64,000 nt of DNA from Phalacrocorax aristotelis (Eukaryota; Chordata; Aves; Suliformes; Phalacrocoracidae). A model generated the notes under the pieces. The model ran no database searches, had not been told where the DNA came from, and saw only the letters and a program-made list of their open reading frames with translations. The position numbers were made by a program, and so were the translations under genes. Numbering within the stretch: position 1 is the first letter of the stretch; each line of letters begins with the position of its first letter. Shown piece by piece: positions 37,783 to 50,750 of this stretch. The DNA lies in the NCBI RefSeq assembly GCF_949628215.1, contig NC_134280.1, positions 49,130,621 to 49,194,620 of the forward strand, read 5' to 3'.

Positions 37783-37850
37783 GTCATGACTTAGCAATTA
37801 GAAAGTTCACCTTGGAAACAGGAGATAGCAATTCTGATCTCTTGTCCAAG
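37783..37850 (+). repeat. MIR1-like tRNA-derived SINE head (candidate)
   Basis: AATTAGAAAGTTCACCTTGG (37797-37816) followed by AAACAGGAGATAGCAATTCT and GATCTCTTGTCC resembles the amniote MIR-type head ggttagagca...cctgggaaacaggagacctgggttctaatctc. The A-box like start TAGCAATTAGA is at 37792-37802. The body downstream is too decayed to identify. Confidence 0.4.
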
Positions 37851-38007
37851 GACTGCTTATGCTTTTCTATACAGTGCAACGTACAAATACATAAGCCATA
37901 CTTAAGAAGGAGAATGGAATACAGAGCTGCCTCCTCTCATGCCTCTTTTGCTGCATCCTTCCTCTTTCTCTCCCTTACCAACCCAATGAATCTGAAATTC
38001 TGCCCTG

Positions 38008-38052
38008 CAAAGGAAAAAAAAAAACCACAAAAACAAACAAAAAAACAACCCA
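38008..38052. repeat. A/C-rich low complexity
   Basis: A-run followed by ACCAC, AAAC and AACAACCC units. Confidence 0.8.
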
Positions 38053-41000
38053 CGAAGGAAAAGGGTGTTTACACCCAAATAGCCTGAAGCTGTGCAGTTA
38101 AAGGCTCTCTCTTAAGATGTTTTGTTCTTTAGGATGAGGGCAGCAAGGTTCTCCATACCCTTGGACATAGATTTAACTATGGTTGTGGATGAAAAGGAAA
38201 AGCAGCTTATTATGGGTCTTTGAGCTAAGTGGATGCAAATGCTACATTTCTGGTGGAACTTAATCCTGTTTGTGCATGTGAGTCCTCCACCCTGAGAGTC
38301 TTTGGTAAATGAACTCCTAGTCAGAGCATCCCAATCAGATACAGGTGTGAAACACCAAAGCCAAAATGCTTTGCCCTGCCCAAATGGGAGCAGAGGCAGA
38401 ACACTTCAACTGCATTAACTCTAGGCCTTTTTTTTTGACCAAATACTTGCCGCACCTCAATGGCACAGATCTTTCAAACACGCATCCTTTTCATTCTGTT
38501 GTCTCCACCATTATCATCAGTATAGTTCTAAATTATGGGGGACAAATTAGCAACAAACTTACTCTGACTTTGTCTTTAGCATAGTTTCTTTGCTGAAACT
38601 CTAAATATAATTATTCATTTTCTTAGTAGTTGTTTGCTCTTTCACTGCTAACTGGATATAAAGCGTTTCATTTAATGAACTGCACATCCTTATTTAACAA
38701 TCCTTTATACTGCACTGCATTTTTAATAATGGGCTGAGTAGCGAAAAAACCTCAAAACCTGCATTACATCACCCAGGGCCAACACTTTCCTAAATAAGGG
38801 AAATTTCCCTTAATCTGAAGCCCAACAGACCAACTTCATCTGTTCTATCTATTTGTACTCAGTGAAAGCATGCCACAGAGCATAAGCATTTACCATGGCA
38901 ATACATTCAGTACTAGGGCTTTTGGTGTGCGATAAACATTTTAAATACTATATGCAAATTCCTTCTTTTCCAGCAGAGGAAAGCTCCTATTCATTCATCC
39001 ATTGTGTGCTGTGCATTTTTAACAGTTCAAGGGGTCGATTCAATAAACCCTAACCCAGACTGAACCGTACACAAATAGTCCAAGGCTCTGACTTTCTGCT
39101 GTAGCTAATAATGCTTTCTCCTAAAACAAAGTACATATTCCTTACTATTGTTCTTGATATCTTAGAGCAAACCAGGTGCCTTGGAATTCTCTTTTCCCCC
39201 CTTCCCGCTTCACAGAGAAATCAATTTGTTTCTTCCTACCGGATCCAAAGTTTCTCACGCTCTAAGCATAACTCCAACAAACTCCTTCCTGGTCATTAAA
39301 ATGCCCTAAAAAGATGCAAGCAAATGCTTTCACCTGTCTAGAAGAATATTCCAATCTGCCTTGAAAAGCAGGAAACAGAAGATACAGACCTACACTTTTC
39401 AAGCCATAACTTGTCCATGGACAAAGCCTGCTGTTCATTACCGAAAGCATTTTGGCAGGAAGAAAACATGCCAGACACCCTATTCTCCAGTAATATATGC
39501 ACATGTATATAAAAAACCCCAAAGTATCTGCCAAGACTCTATTAATTTTCATGTTTGATTGCTCTGGTCAAACCTGCTTTGCTGATTAAAAAAAAAGTAA
39601 CTTCCTCTGCCTTCTAGTTAATACAGACTCATTTCCACCAACAAAAAAAAATACATTCTTCTGTGGGACACCCAGAGTTGTGTGTCCAGGTTTGCACTTC
39701 TGCCTCAGGGTTATACTGTGCATCTTAAATCATAGAGCATTTAAGCTTATGATCCTGTTGGTTTTTAAAAGCTAATGATATGTGCTACTTACAGCAAGCT
39801 GCAAGCCCAGTGGGAGGCATTTTAATTAATACAGTTTGTTCAAAGAAAAACAAATGCAATTCCCCCTCATCTGTCAGCCAGCTGTACCGCAGCTTGAATG
39901 CAAGGAACATAGAACAATAAAGCAAGCCTGTGAGAAAATCGGACAGAATTGGGACTTGACAAAGAACAGTAAGAATATAAGCCAACTGCACCAATCAGCG
40001 GGAAGATTTCAGTTTTGTAACAGCTACTTCTTAATATATATAAATTTGCACCATCTGCTCTGGTTTCAGGTTTATCTTTCCTAGCAGAGATTAGCAGACA
40101 ATTTTGAAATACGCTCTCCCAAGGAGAGCTCTTCAGTTGTACTATACAGTGCCCTCTAGATTATGGGATCTTGCAAATTCAGCTATGGAAGAAAAGTATG
40201 GTAGCAAATGTGTGAAGGAACAGAGTTTGCACAGCAGAATTGGCCATGGGAAATTCTCCCCAGGCCCTGAAGACATATCCACACCAGCAGAGGCCTCCAA
40301 TTAGCCACTAATCTGATATTGATTTTAATCTCATTTACACCAGATTAATTACTACAATGTCAATGACTTACTACCCATTTAAAATGGAGTATGTTATATT
40401 GAGATCAGGTCCTTCACATTTTGACAATCCTAAATCTGATTCCCCTAAGGCAACTAGTCTTGAAGAATTCATCTCAGTAGCATCTACAAAGCAATTTAAA
40501 CTACTTAGGCATTCCTTTTTTTTTCTTTTAAAAAACAACAAACTCTCAAGACTGGTTGAAAAGTTCTCACAACAAATACTGTCACACTGATCGGTACTTG
40601 GTAGCAGTTTCATGCTCCAATATTAGCACTGAACTTCAAGCACTTGCTGAAGCTTGAAATGGCAGACATATTTCATTTTTCAGACTGATGCAAATATACA
40701 TTTATTAACATACCATGCTGTTGAAATAAGACAACCTCCATCTGAATGTGATACAGATCTTCTAGACTACAGGTTAGCTAATAGTTTCCAGTTAGGACAT
40801 GGGGTGGAGAACAGACATCCTTTGGCAGAAATCAATCTAGATAACAAAAAGGAAGCAGTCTCTTCCCCTCCTGCTGAGATCAAATGACCCAAGAGCTGTC
40901 AACTGAATACTTAAGTTGAGGTATATGTATGTTGGGCTGAGTTTAACTTATCATGCCAGTAGCAACACATTATTGGGCATGTCTGCTCACACATTGGCCT

Positions 41001-44000
41001 GCACAGCTCTATTTTCCTTCACCTATGGGCTCCATTTTGCAATGTCCAATACTGGTTCCTATCTTAAGATGATCAATACTTAATGTTGGAATAATAAGGA
41101 AAAGATACAACCTGTTCTTCTCTACACTATACATAAAATTCACCTTGTCCATGAGAGGAGTGATTTCAAGCGGGGTAACATCGAGATCCTTCCTCTCAGC
41201 ACACTTCCCCTCAAAACACAGGGACTGCTAGTGTATGCATTTTTTCTAATTGGGTTAAAAGGAAATGAAAATCAGTGGGTAATGACATGTAATGCAGATC
41301 TACTTATAAAGAAAATGACTCAAGATCTGGCATTCACAACATTTTAAATAAATTAACTTTCTTTTGCACTGTTTCTCCTCCTTCTTGCCCCTGCCCCCCC
41401 AGACATGAAACAAATCTAACTTATGCAAGCCCCCCAGAAATTTCTCTTGGTACAAAACTTTTAATAATATACTATTTTTCAATTCTAAGACCACAGGACA
41501 CAGTAGAGCTCATGATGGCATGCACCACCACCCAACCAGGTAAGTGAAAAACTGCTGTCTCCACAAGTATCCGATCTTTTCCTTGGAGCTGATTACTGCA
41601 TTGCTCCAGTTTTTGCTAAGCTTAGTATTACGGAGCTACGTATTGAAGCTCTGTGGTAAACGATATTCATTTGAAAGTGTGTCCACCATGAGGAAATGCA
41701 ATAATAGATAACTGCTTTATTGTTCATATACTACTACGAATTGTAATAATTGTTCCAGCCTATGTTCTTCTCACTTGGCCTTTCTATTTAGAAAATCACA
41801 TTCTTTAATGTAATGGTCTTTTCACCTCACATAACATCCTGACCCCATGTGCTGGATTTTCAGCTTGACTGGTCTCTTCTTTGAACTGATGATTTAAAGT
41901 GGTAGAGACTGTATTTCCACCACATTTATCCATGAAAGAATTATTGATATCTTTTAATGTGGGTAACTTGAGGACTGTTTCACTTAGTTATACAAAGAAA
42001 TTGAACAGAAGCAGCTTAGTGAGCAGCACTGAATACAGAATTCACATCAAAAAACTGTATATCCCACTTAACGTTTTATATGATGTGTTTTTTTAATATT
42101 AATTCTTTTCAGTCTGTACAGAAATAGATAGAATCCAGACTTGTCTTCAGAACAGAAAACAGCTTTTAATCGTAATTGTTTAGAAGTATCCTTTCAGCCT
42201 CAAACAACTTTTGGAGATGCCAAAATGAAACAGTGTCTTCTCACATACACATTAGAAACAATTCACAGACAAGAGCTGTTCTTTGTCAAGTTGAGGTGGG
42301 GGACAGGAGCACATTCATTCATACATGTACAGGCTTTGGATCATCACAAAATTAAGCAATGAGTCTCTTATGCCTAGTACCTCCACAGCATTTGTGTCAT
42401 CACCCAAACTCCAAGGGGCTTGTATGTTGTAACTGCAGGGGAGCAGAGGCTGGCATGTACACAAACTGTGTGAACATGATCATTATGAAGACACTAGCGA
42501 AGAAATTACTTTCCAAGAAAAAGCCCTCTGTAGAACACCAGATGCTTCTTCCTGTGTTAATAACAGTGAAAGTCCTCCCCCACCCCTATAATGAAAGAAA
42601 AACCATTTTACCAAATGAAAAACCTCAGTGATCAGAAGGATCTGCTTTCTGCCTCATGTTTACGTCATTGTCTGGCCTTCATCACTGATTTACAGCTAAA
42701 ATTCCGCTCTTTCTATATCATTGACTTCCAAGAGCAGCTGCCCTGAATGAGCATAAATTCAGCTCTTGAAGAACACCCCTGTGAAAACACTCCTAATTGC
42801 GTTGTTTTAGCTAACAGGTATTTTTCTCTTCCTGGTGAGTAATGGATTGATTAATAAAGGCAATCTTTCAAAGAACTAACATGCCAAGCTTAATTAAAAA
42901 TAAACAAAAAAACCGAAACCATAATCAAAGACACTTCATTGGAAGCAGAGGATAACATACCTAGACTCATTAGAAGTATATGCCAAGACTAGGAAAAGGC
43001 TACCTAAACCCTTCATCCTCTCAAGAGACACAAACTGATAAATTTCTTAACCATGTAAGCAAAAAAAAAATTACAAAGAATAAGAGACGACTGATAAACT
43101 TCCCTTCATCATTATTTACTTGCACAGCAGAAGCAAGAATGACTTCATCATGTTCTGATATTCTGATATCTTATATTTACCAACTGTGGGACTGATTTCA
43201 AATGAAAAATGTATACATATGAAAGGGGATAAGTGAGTGTGTGTTCTCATATTTTATTAGACAAGAATAAAAAAATATTTGATAGAGAGATTCAGAGGTC
43301 AAAGTGAGTATTTTGAGATCAGAATGTAAATGCTCATTTTGCAAATATCCTTTTGTCCTTGTATTGTTTTTTTCACAAAACTCTAAAGTGTTAGCTTCCA
43401 GGAATTCAGAGGTGAAATGGGTCTTCTGTATTAAACTGTCTTCTTGCTGCTCAAGAGGATTAACAAGGGATAAAAGAGTCATGCTAAAAAACAAAGATAA
43501 AAAGGCTAGAATCAGACTGTATTGATCAGAAGGATAACTACGTGTTTTTGTTGCATTTCAAACTGCAGAGTCATACAAGTATTTTCCACATACAGAAAGA
43601 TGCCTGTTTTACCCATGCAGAGGTCAGACAGCAGTTCTGCTAGGATTTTGGGTAACGAAGTTTTGATTTCTTTTGGGAACTCCACATGCACAAGCCTCAC
43701 ACATTCCTAGTGAAATAATCTACTAGGAGAACCAGAATTTGAACTGAACCACAAAACATACAGCAGGATCCAATCAAGATTGCTCTGTTCCCAAACACCT
43801 TGTTATAGGTGCCCTGGTGAGCTGCATGAACTCTTAGCCTTTCCACAGGTACATCCAAAGGAGAAGTGGATTCCCAACTTCTTCAACAGTGTTTTCAAGT
43901 GAACTTGTGACAGTATCTGCCCTGCTGGATACTAAAAGACAAGATACTAACGCTCAGATGGTTAGTCCACTAAAATTCACCTGAAGGCTGTATTTAAGAC

Positions 44001-44196
44001 CACTGGCACAAACCCATTTGTATCTCAATGCAAGATATTATCCCATTCACTTAAAAAAAAAAATTATTTTTCCAATTTCCTAGAGATCTTGCTCTGTTTA
44101 GATAGTAATTTCGTGCTTTGCAGCTTGTGTAGATAATACAAACCACCCTGCTAAAGGCTGACAGAGATACAATCTTTCAGCAAATAGAGTATTCAG
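38053..44196. other. Intronic stretch, nothing recognised
   Basis: No exon and no repeat family was recognised. The part at 42780-42910 has several TTAATTAA/GATTGATTAAT cores and may be a conserved element, without further support. Confidence 0.5.
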
Positions 44197-44225
44197 TATC
44201 CAGAACTTACTGCAAGTTCTGGATA
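44197..44225. repeat. Perfect 12-bp stem, 5-nt loop inverted repeat
   Basis: Arms TATCCAGAACTT (44197-44208) and AAGTTCTGGATA (44214-44225) are exact reverse complements around ACTGC. Confidence 0.9.
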
Positions 44226-47200
44226 TCACATTAAGGTGCAAACAACATTACCCAGACACCATGACTTGGAGGATTTTTCCTCTGTCAACATACAACTGAC
44301 TGACCAGTTACAACAGAGCTTTGTTTTTTTACTGTTGTTTTTGTTTGTTTTTTTTTTTTCCTTTTTTAATTACCAGAAATTACAGATACTCTGTCAAGCT
44401 TAAAATTACACAAATTATTCCCCTCCTCCCTTAAAACTTATAAGAGCCCTTAAGAAGATAGATGAACTTATTTTAGTATGTATGCTGTCAAAAATAAATA
44501 AGTCATGATGGTAATAAGCATTAAGAGATATTCCGTATAAGAAAAGCTCAGGACTGCAAAGAACAAAACTGTTTTCTACTAATGTATCAAGTTGACAATT
44601 AAAAATGATTTATGCAGCCTTTAGAAAACACCGTAAATCAAATCATGCATCTGTTAAGTGCCCATGATCAGATGATTACAGTGTGCATTTATCACCTATC
44701 ATTCTTCTCTGATAATTTGGACAGTAGTGAAAATAGCTATGTTAAACCCCAAAATTCAGCCCCACTTCTTTAGAACATGCAGATGTTACGTACATGTAAA
44801 ACACCACCACAGCCACAGTCTTCCAAACATCAAGTGAAAGTCTGCTGAAGACAGGTGTTACATAAAATCTATCAACTTTGAGAGTGAAGCGCTCCTCCTA
44901 AAGAAAGAAAGATCAAACACTAGAATGCTGCAGTGATAATGGCTGAATTTTGCAGTGGTATAAACCAGCAGCGCCTACCTTCCAACAGCTTCCTGCAGCT
45001 GCCCACACCTGAGCATTGCTACAGGCTGCAGTCTGTGTCACGGTACTTGCATGCTTCCTCACCTACTTGTTTGTGAGCCATGAATGCACACTTTCAGAAA
45101 CACAACCCCCCTTTGCCTTTTTTTACACTTTTCTTAGAAAAGGCATTGGTGGGTTGGGCAGGTCTGTGCTTTGCTTGTATCTGTCCGATGGACAGAGCAA
45201 AGGCTGTCCTTTGCTTCTGCTGAATTCCATCACTGGGTGAATACTGAACAAGCACAGCGCCACAAAGACTAAGAGACACTATTAAATCTGGTGTACCTAG
45301 AGTATCCTTCCTTCAGCAAATAGAGAAAAAACACCAAGCAAGCATGAGTCAATCCCAGGACACACTCTTTTCAGTGTCTTAGCATAACGTTAATTTTTTT
45401 TTTTTCACTTTTATGACTCTCATTATCTAAGACAGAGGGGCCACAGACTGTTAAACTGAAATCAAAAATACCTGGGCCACATTATGCAAGGTGCTAGTTT
45501 GGGATAAGAAATTTACTAAAAACAAGCAACCGTGCCTGAAGATTTTGTGCTGGACAGGTACCATCTGTCCTCCTTCAGCTGACCTAAACCCAGTGTCATG
45601 GCTAACAACAAAAATATTGGCCAAATCTGTACAACTAGCTGATACAACAGGACATATCCCCAGAATTAATGATTCTGGAATCACAGTCCCAGACTGATCC
45701 TATACTCTAGCACAAGGCAGTCTGAAGGAAGACAGTATTGATCAACCATGCCTTATCCACGGGCATACAGCTTTGTTCTCATTCTTTGGGGCTGAAAAGC
45801 AGGGGGTTGGTTTGTATGGGTGTTCTGGGTTTATTTTTCCAGCTACTGGCTACTTTTAGAAATTCTACTATCATTCAGAGGCAATATTATCCCCTTCCAT
45901 CAGGGAACAAAAGAAACGGGGTAGAGAAATAATCAGAGCCACAGAGTTTGCATGGACAGTTATCCCAAAGTATGCAAAGAACACATAGTGCCAAAGGATG
46001 CAGACACAACAAGCTGCATGTTAACCTGATGTGATGCCAAAAAAAGAAAAAAGACTGAAAAGAAAATATTTGACAGTACATTCTCTGGATCATTAACAAT
46101 GCCTAAAAATATGCCCTTGGTCAGCATCTTTCCTTGACATAAGTGATCCATTCAGAAAGGCAAGTCAGCCTCCCACTAAAACCTGATCAATAAAAAAAAT
46201 CCACAGGATGCAGAAACATCTTCTCTTGGCAAGTTAAATAGCCAGTACTTTGAACATCTGACTAAGCATCATAGTAGGGGAACCAAAAATTAAAGTAGCA
46301 GAAAGCTATGGAGGTACACGAGAGGGAAGTGCAGAGGACAGAAGTTTGAAAGACTAGGCATTCAAGCTGCATGTCACAGCGCCTCTCATAAGCACTTGAT
46401 TTACATAGCTGGCCTGAAAACTCATGTAAAATATGTATTTCCTTTGGAAAAAAATCTACTTGGGATGCAAGAATCAATCACATGATTGCATGTTAATAGA
46501 CAGACACAGAATGCTCTGAATTCATCTAATTACAGTAATGTGAACCAGAAGGGAAAACATTATCTTCTGGAGTGACAGAGGCAATGGCAAGTTATTCTGA
46601 TAGGAAATCAAACCTATTATTCCAGAGCTTTCTATATGTAGCCCAGGGAAGAATTGTCTTCCCTTTGCTCTAATAATTTTAAACACAAACCAAACTTGGC
46701 ATTTACGTGGAACCTTTAACAGCAAAACTGAAACTACAAATATAACTAGCATAACCCTGGCATGACACAAATATAGGCTGGTAATTCCCCACAGAATGAC
46801 TGTAACACACCAGAAAAGCTCAGCCACAACACAACCCAGAGCTGACTTTTTTGTCTGTACTATGGGAGCACAGAAGCTGTTGAAACAGGCACAAACTTAC
46901 TTAACGCCTCAAGACATTACACTCTTTGTGACAGAGGCCATGTGGTTGTCATCACAGCAAATTATACACAACTTTGGCGTTCAAGTGTGAAGTTTCTAAT
47001 TTTAAAGATTCATCCTGAGAAAGATCTAGCTCAATTTTCATACAGGGAAGAGTCTGAAGTGGCCCATTTTCAAGTCATAAAAATATGATGAAACAGGCAT
47101 ATCTGCAGCTCTGGGGCAAAATACAGGAAGTATTCCAAACATTAGTTTGGCTTTCAAGCAATTTCAATATTGGACCAGGAGGAAAAAAAATGTTTCGAAT

Positions 47201-47607
47201 GTTAAAACCCACAGTGGTGAGTTGCATATGGATGAAACAGATCATGGAAAATGAAACCACCACCAGCAGAGATGCTCTGGATCTGCTGATCCCTGGAACG
47301 TAAGGTTGCGCTCTTTGCAGAAGATGGGGTGTGTTATCACTGAACATGCACACTGTAGCTAGCAAGCCCCTCCTGACAGTGAGATGGCAGCTTGTGATGG
47401 TTCACTTCAGAATAAAGCATTATCTTCATCAGTATCTGGCTGCAAAGGCCAGGACAACAAAATGCCACCTATTTACCTTGCTGGTGTGAAGATGAAGGAA
47501 GATGAAGCATTAGCGGAAGGATCCACTCTAAGACTTGTACTAGCAGAGTAGTGTTCAAACCAGACTGTGCCATAAAGACACTGCAGAGTTTATATTGAGT
47601 AATCAAG
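44226..47607. other. Intronic stretch, nothing recognised
   Basis: It holds T-rich low complexity at 44322-44366 and a T-run at 45393-45404. The open frames are short and without recognisable domains. Confidence 0.5.
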
Positions 47608-48095
47608 TGTGCTGGTTTTGGCTGAGAAGGGGTTAATTCTCCTCACTGTGGGGGTCGGCTACCTTTCCAGCTTCCCGCGCTCTGCCGCGTGGCGTGGCAG
47701 GGGGGGCTGGGAGGGGCGGGGCCATGGTGGGGACGGCTGACCCCGACTGGCCAATGGCAGGTTCATTCCATACCATGTGACACCATGGCCAATATATGGA
47801 GGGCGGGCAGTGGCAGCGCGGGGGCGGCGCGGCGGCGGGTTGGCGGGCGGCTGCGGCGCGTGCGGTTTGTTCCGGCGGTTCGTTCCCCCTCTCCCCTCCC
47901 TTCCCTCCTCCCCCGGGGCTTTGCACCTCTCGTTGTTCTCCTTTACATTGCATTTCTACTGTTGTTTCTTTTAATTTTAATTATTAAACTGTTCTTATCC
48001 CAACCCACGAGCGTTACCCTTCTGATTCTCTCCCCCATCTACCGGTGGGGGAGTGAGCGAGCGACTGTGTGGGGCTGAGCTGCCGCTAAACCACA
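47608..48095 (+). mobile_element. Solo LTR of an avian endogenous retrovirus
   Basis: The element starts TGTGCTGGTTTTGGCTG and ends GCCGCTAAACCACA (TG...CA borders). This is the widespread Neoaves LTR type with a GC-rich U3, a CCAAT box (47751-47755), a TATA-like TATAT (47793-47797), and an ATTAAA poly(A) signal (47983-47988) followed by TTCTTATCCCAACCCACGAG. The length of about 490 bp is normal for an LTR. No internal retroviral genes flank it, so it is a solo LTR left by recombination. Flanks ATCAAG and ATCACG (right copy starting at 48098) may be an imperfect target duplication, which would shift the right edge by about 2 bases. It is inserted antisense to LDLRAD3. The assignment to an ERV class (ERVL or ERVK-like) is not made. 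Confidence 0.88.
47700..47721 (+). other. G-quadruplex-type motif in the LTR U3
   Basis: Four G runs (7, 3, 4 and 4 G) are separated by CT, A and C, which fits the canonical G-quadruplex pattern. The GGGGCGGGG part is also an Sp1-type GC box. Confidence 0.7.
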
Positions 48096-48389
48096 ACATC
48101 ACGTTATTGCATTTAATTCTAAGCTTAAAGCCACATGAAAGTAAACAGATTTCCATATTAAAAAAAAATAATTGACACCTCTAGCTATATATATCGCTTA
48201 CTAAATATTCTGTGACAATCAAACTACAAGTCAGGCAGAACAAAGCAACCCCATTCTCCATGTTCTTGGTATAACAAACACCTGCAGAGGAAAGTTCTTT
48301 GCCAAACAAAATTCTGTTTCACAGGTGAACCTCACCTCCTGTCCTGAGCAGCATTCTCACCTAAGGGTATGTTGTTTTGTTTTAAAAAG
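48096..48389. other. AT-rich spacer between the LTR and a CR1 copy
   Basis: About 290 bases of intron without a recognised element; it includes ATATATAT at 48187-48195. Confidence 0.6.
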
Positions 48390-49145
48390 GGCAAGATTGG
48401 TAAAATGTCACCTTCATCCACCTACAGGCTGGGGGATGAAGGGATTGAGAGCAGCCCTGAGGAGAAGGACTTGGGGGTACTGGTGGATGAAAAGCTGGAC
48501 ATGAGCCAGCAATATGCGCTCACAGCCCAGAAGGCCAACCATTTCCTGGGCTGCATCAGAAGAAGCATGGCCAGCTGGTCAAAGGAGGTGATTCTGCCCC
48601 TCTACTCCGCTTTTGTCAGACCCCACCTGGAGAACTGCATCCAGCTCTGGAGCCCTCAGCACAGGACAGACACAGGACTGTTGGAGCGGGTCCAGAGGAA
48701 GGCCATGAAAATGATCTGAGGGCTGGAGCACCTCTTCTACGAGGACAGGCTGAGAGAGTTGGGGTGGTTCAGCCTGGAGAAGAGAGGGTTCCAGGGAGAC
48801 ATTATTGCAGCCTTCCAGTACTTAAAGGGGAACTATAGGAAAGATGGGGTCAATCTCTTTAGCAAGGCCTGTAGTGACAGGACAAGGGGTAATGGTTTTA
48901 AACTAAGAGGGTAGATCTAGACTGGATATGAGGAAAAAAGTTTTTACAGTGACAGTGGTAAAACGGTGGAAGAGGTTGCCCAGAGAGGTGGTAGATGCCC
49001 CATCCCTGGAAACATTCCAGGTCAGGTTGGACAGAGCTCTGAGCAGCCTAATCGAGTTGAAGATGTCCCTGCTCAGTGCAGGGGGGTTGGACTAGATGAC
49101 CTCTAAAGGTCCCTTCTAACCCAAAACATTCTATAATTCTATGAT
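48390..49145 (+). mobile_element. CR1 LINE, 5'-truncated, about 755 bp, relatively young
   Basis: It encodes an uninterrupted C-terminal stretch of the CR1 reverse-transcriptase [23 protein letters not shown], then [20 protein letters not shown], then [15 protein letters not shown], through [11 protein letters not shown] to a TGA at 48717-48719. The 3' UTR follows with the CTCTGAGCAGCCTAATCGAG block and ends CATTCTATAATTCTATGAT. The open frame and sharp terminal repeat indicate moderate age. The left edge is uncertain by about 20 bases. Its 3' UTR is the same subtype as the minus-strand copy at 62641-62926. Confidence 0.95.
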
Positions 49146-49699
49146 CTTCCTATTCAATCCCCTTCCTCACCACGAAAAGCCAGAAGGAATTTATTTTCAG
49201 AGAAGGATGGGACAAGTTTTTGTACATTATTTCCAAAAGCATTTAACAGTGTTCACAAAAAGCAATTTTGGCACCATGTACCATACATTGTGGCTTCACA
49301 GAAGTACATTGTTCTCCCAGGGCAAATAAATCCTCCCATGTCTATCACCTGTCCTCACCAGCTCCTGCCTGTACATGACTACCACCCACAAAGTAGACTT
49401 TAACAAGGCTTCTCGTCTACTTTTTTTGGTAGGTGAACTGCCTGATGTGGGAACTCCCAGAGCTGTCCTCCAGCCAGGAGAGCTTTGGGCAGTGGGGTGC
49501 TTCACAGAATCTTCTCCTTCCCATCATGTTGGATAAGACTGGTAATCAACAACAAATACATCAGGACTCCAGCAGCAACAGGAATAAGGTTTTGTCAATT
49601 ATCACCCCGCCAACAAACACATCCTGCATTGTACTAGACAAAATTAGGATCCAATACTAATTTTTTCCCTCTTACCAGATAGCCAGAAGTGCTTCTTCT

Positions 49700-49737
49700 T
49701 AGAGTGTATTCCCTTCTATAGAGTGTATTCCCTTCTA
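49700..49737. repeat. Perfect 19-bp tandem duplication
   Basis: TAGAGTGTATTCCCTTCTA is present twice, head to tail, with no mismatch, which suggests a recent duplication. Confidence 0.95.
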
Positions 49738-50728
49738 CAGGTTTTCAACAGGAGCATGGACTCACACAACACACCTTTTCTTCAGGAAAGCCAGTCATTA
49801 CACAGCAGTAATTGAGCAAGCCTCAGTGTGATGTATACAATGCAATGTGGGACACTGTCTCATCTGGCAAACACCACTGTCAGAGAGTCAGATTTGTTTG
49901 TTTTATACTGTCAAGATGCTTTAGGTTCTTAAAGATTAATTACAAACCAAAGCAACATGACTCTCTCAACAGAACAAATACTTCTGCCTAACTTTTGCAG
50001 GATGCATCCCATGCAGTTCTCCAGACAGACACTTATCCTCATGGAAACTGCTCAAGTTTAAAAAAAAAAACCCCAACATATTTACATAATGAGAATGTGA
50101 GATAAACTCCTGGAAACCAAGAATTTCAAAGCTAACAGTCAGCTCTTTGTCAATGCTAATGATGTGCATACTTGTCTGCATGTGAGTGGGTAACTATCAT
50201 CTGCAAAATGAAAGAACTGCATTAGTATTACATTTCGAATTTCTGTGTCTTGCTTGGGTTGCAGATTTAATTACTTTTTTAATACAGGCGTCTTGTCCAT
50301 TTTCTGAAAAGGGAAAAAATGGAGGATTATGAAAAATGAAATGTGTCCACAGAAATTTATTGCTTTGGCCAAGTAATTCTTTTTAAGCTGTTTTAATGTT
50401 TTGAAAGCTTTGTCTCAAGTAATCAATCATCATTGTAAGGATGCTGTTCATATTTATAAATGCAATTGCTACAGCAATTTATTCTGAAGCTATTAGCTCA
50501 TTGGGTCTTATGAGTCAAACACAGGATTAGGGTAAATGAGTTTCCTGATATGCCCGTGACAGTGTAAAGAGAGGAAGAAAGGGAAGTAAAAAAAGGCACT
50601 GCAAACAGTAGAAATAGGAATTATGCAAGTTAAGTGCCCACTTTTATCAGAAACACTGCCGCACCACTGTGCTAGAAGATTCTATAACGTTCAAGGCTTC
50701 ATCTCAGATGAAAACATAAGGTCCTGAC

Positions 50729-50750
50729 TGAAATACAGACCTGTATTTCA
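50729..50750. repeat. Perfect 10-bp inverted repeat with 2-bp centre
   Basis: TGAAATACAG and CTGTATTTCA are separated by AC. Confidence 0.85.

Noticed and set aside
37675-37850. Functional tRNA genes
   Set aside because: Neither block folds into a full cloverleaf by eye, and the second has a damaged B-box; they are treated as SINE relics.
44197-44225. microRNA precursor
   Set aside because: The stem is only 12 bp with no extended pairing outside, too short for a precursor.
47689-48078. 129-codon open frame in the GC-rich 47.7-48.1 kb block, and the block as a host CpG-island promoter
   Set aside because: The whole block is an LTR with TG...CA ends and typical U3/R/U5 signals; the frame is chance in GC-rich DNA.
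48369-48719. 116-codon plus-strand open frame as a host gene
   Set aside because: It is the C-terminal part of the CR1 reverse-transcriptase ORF in a truncated copy.
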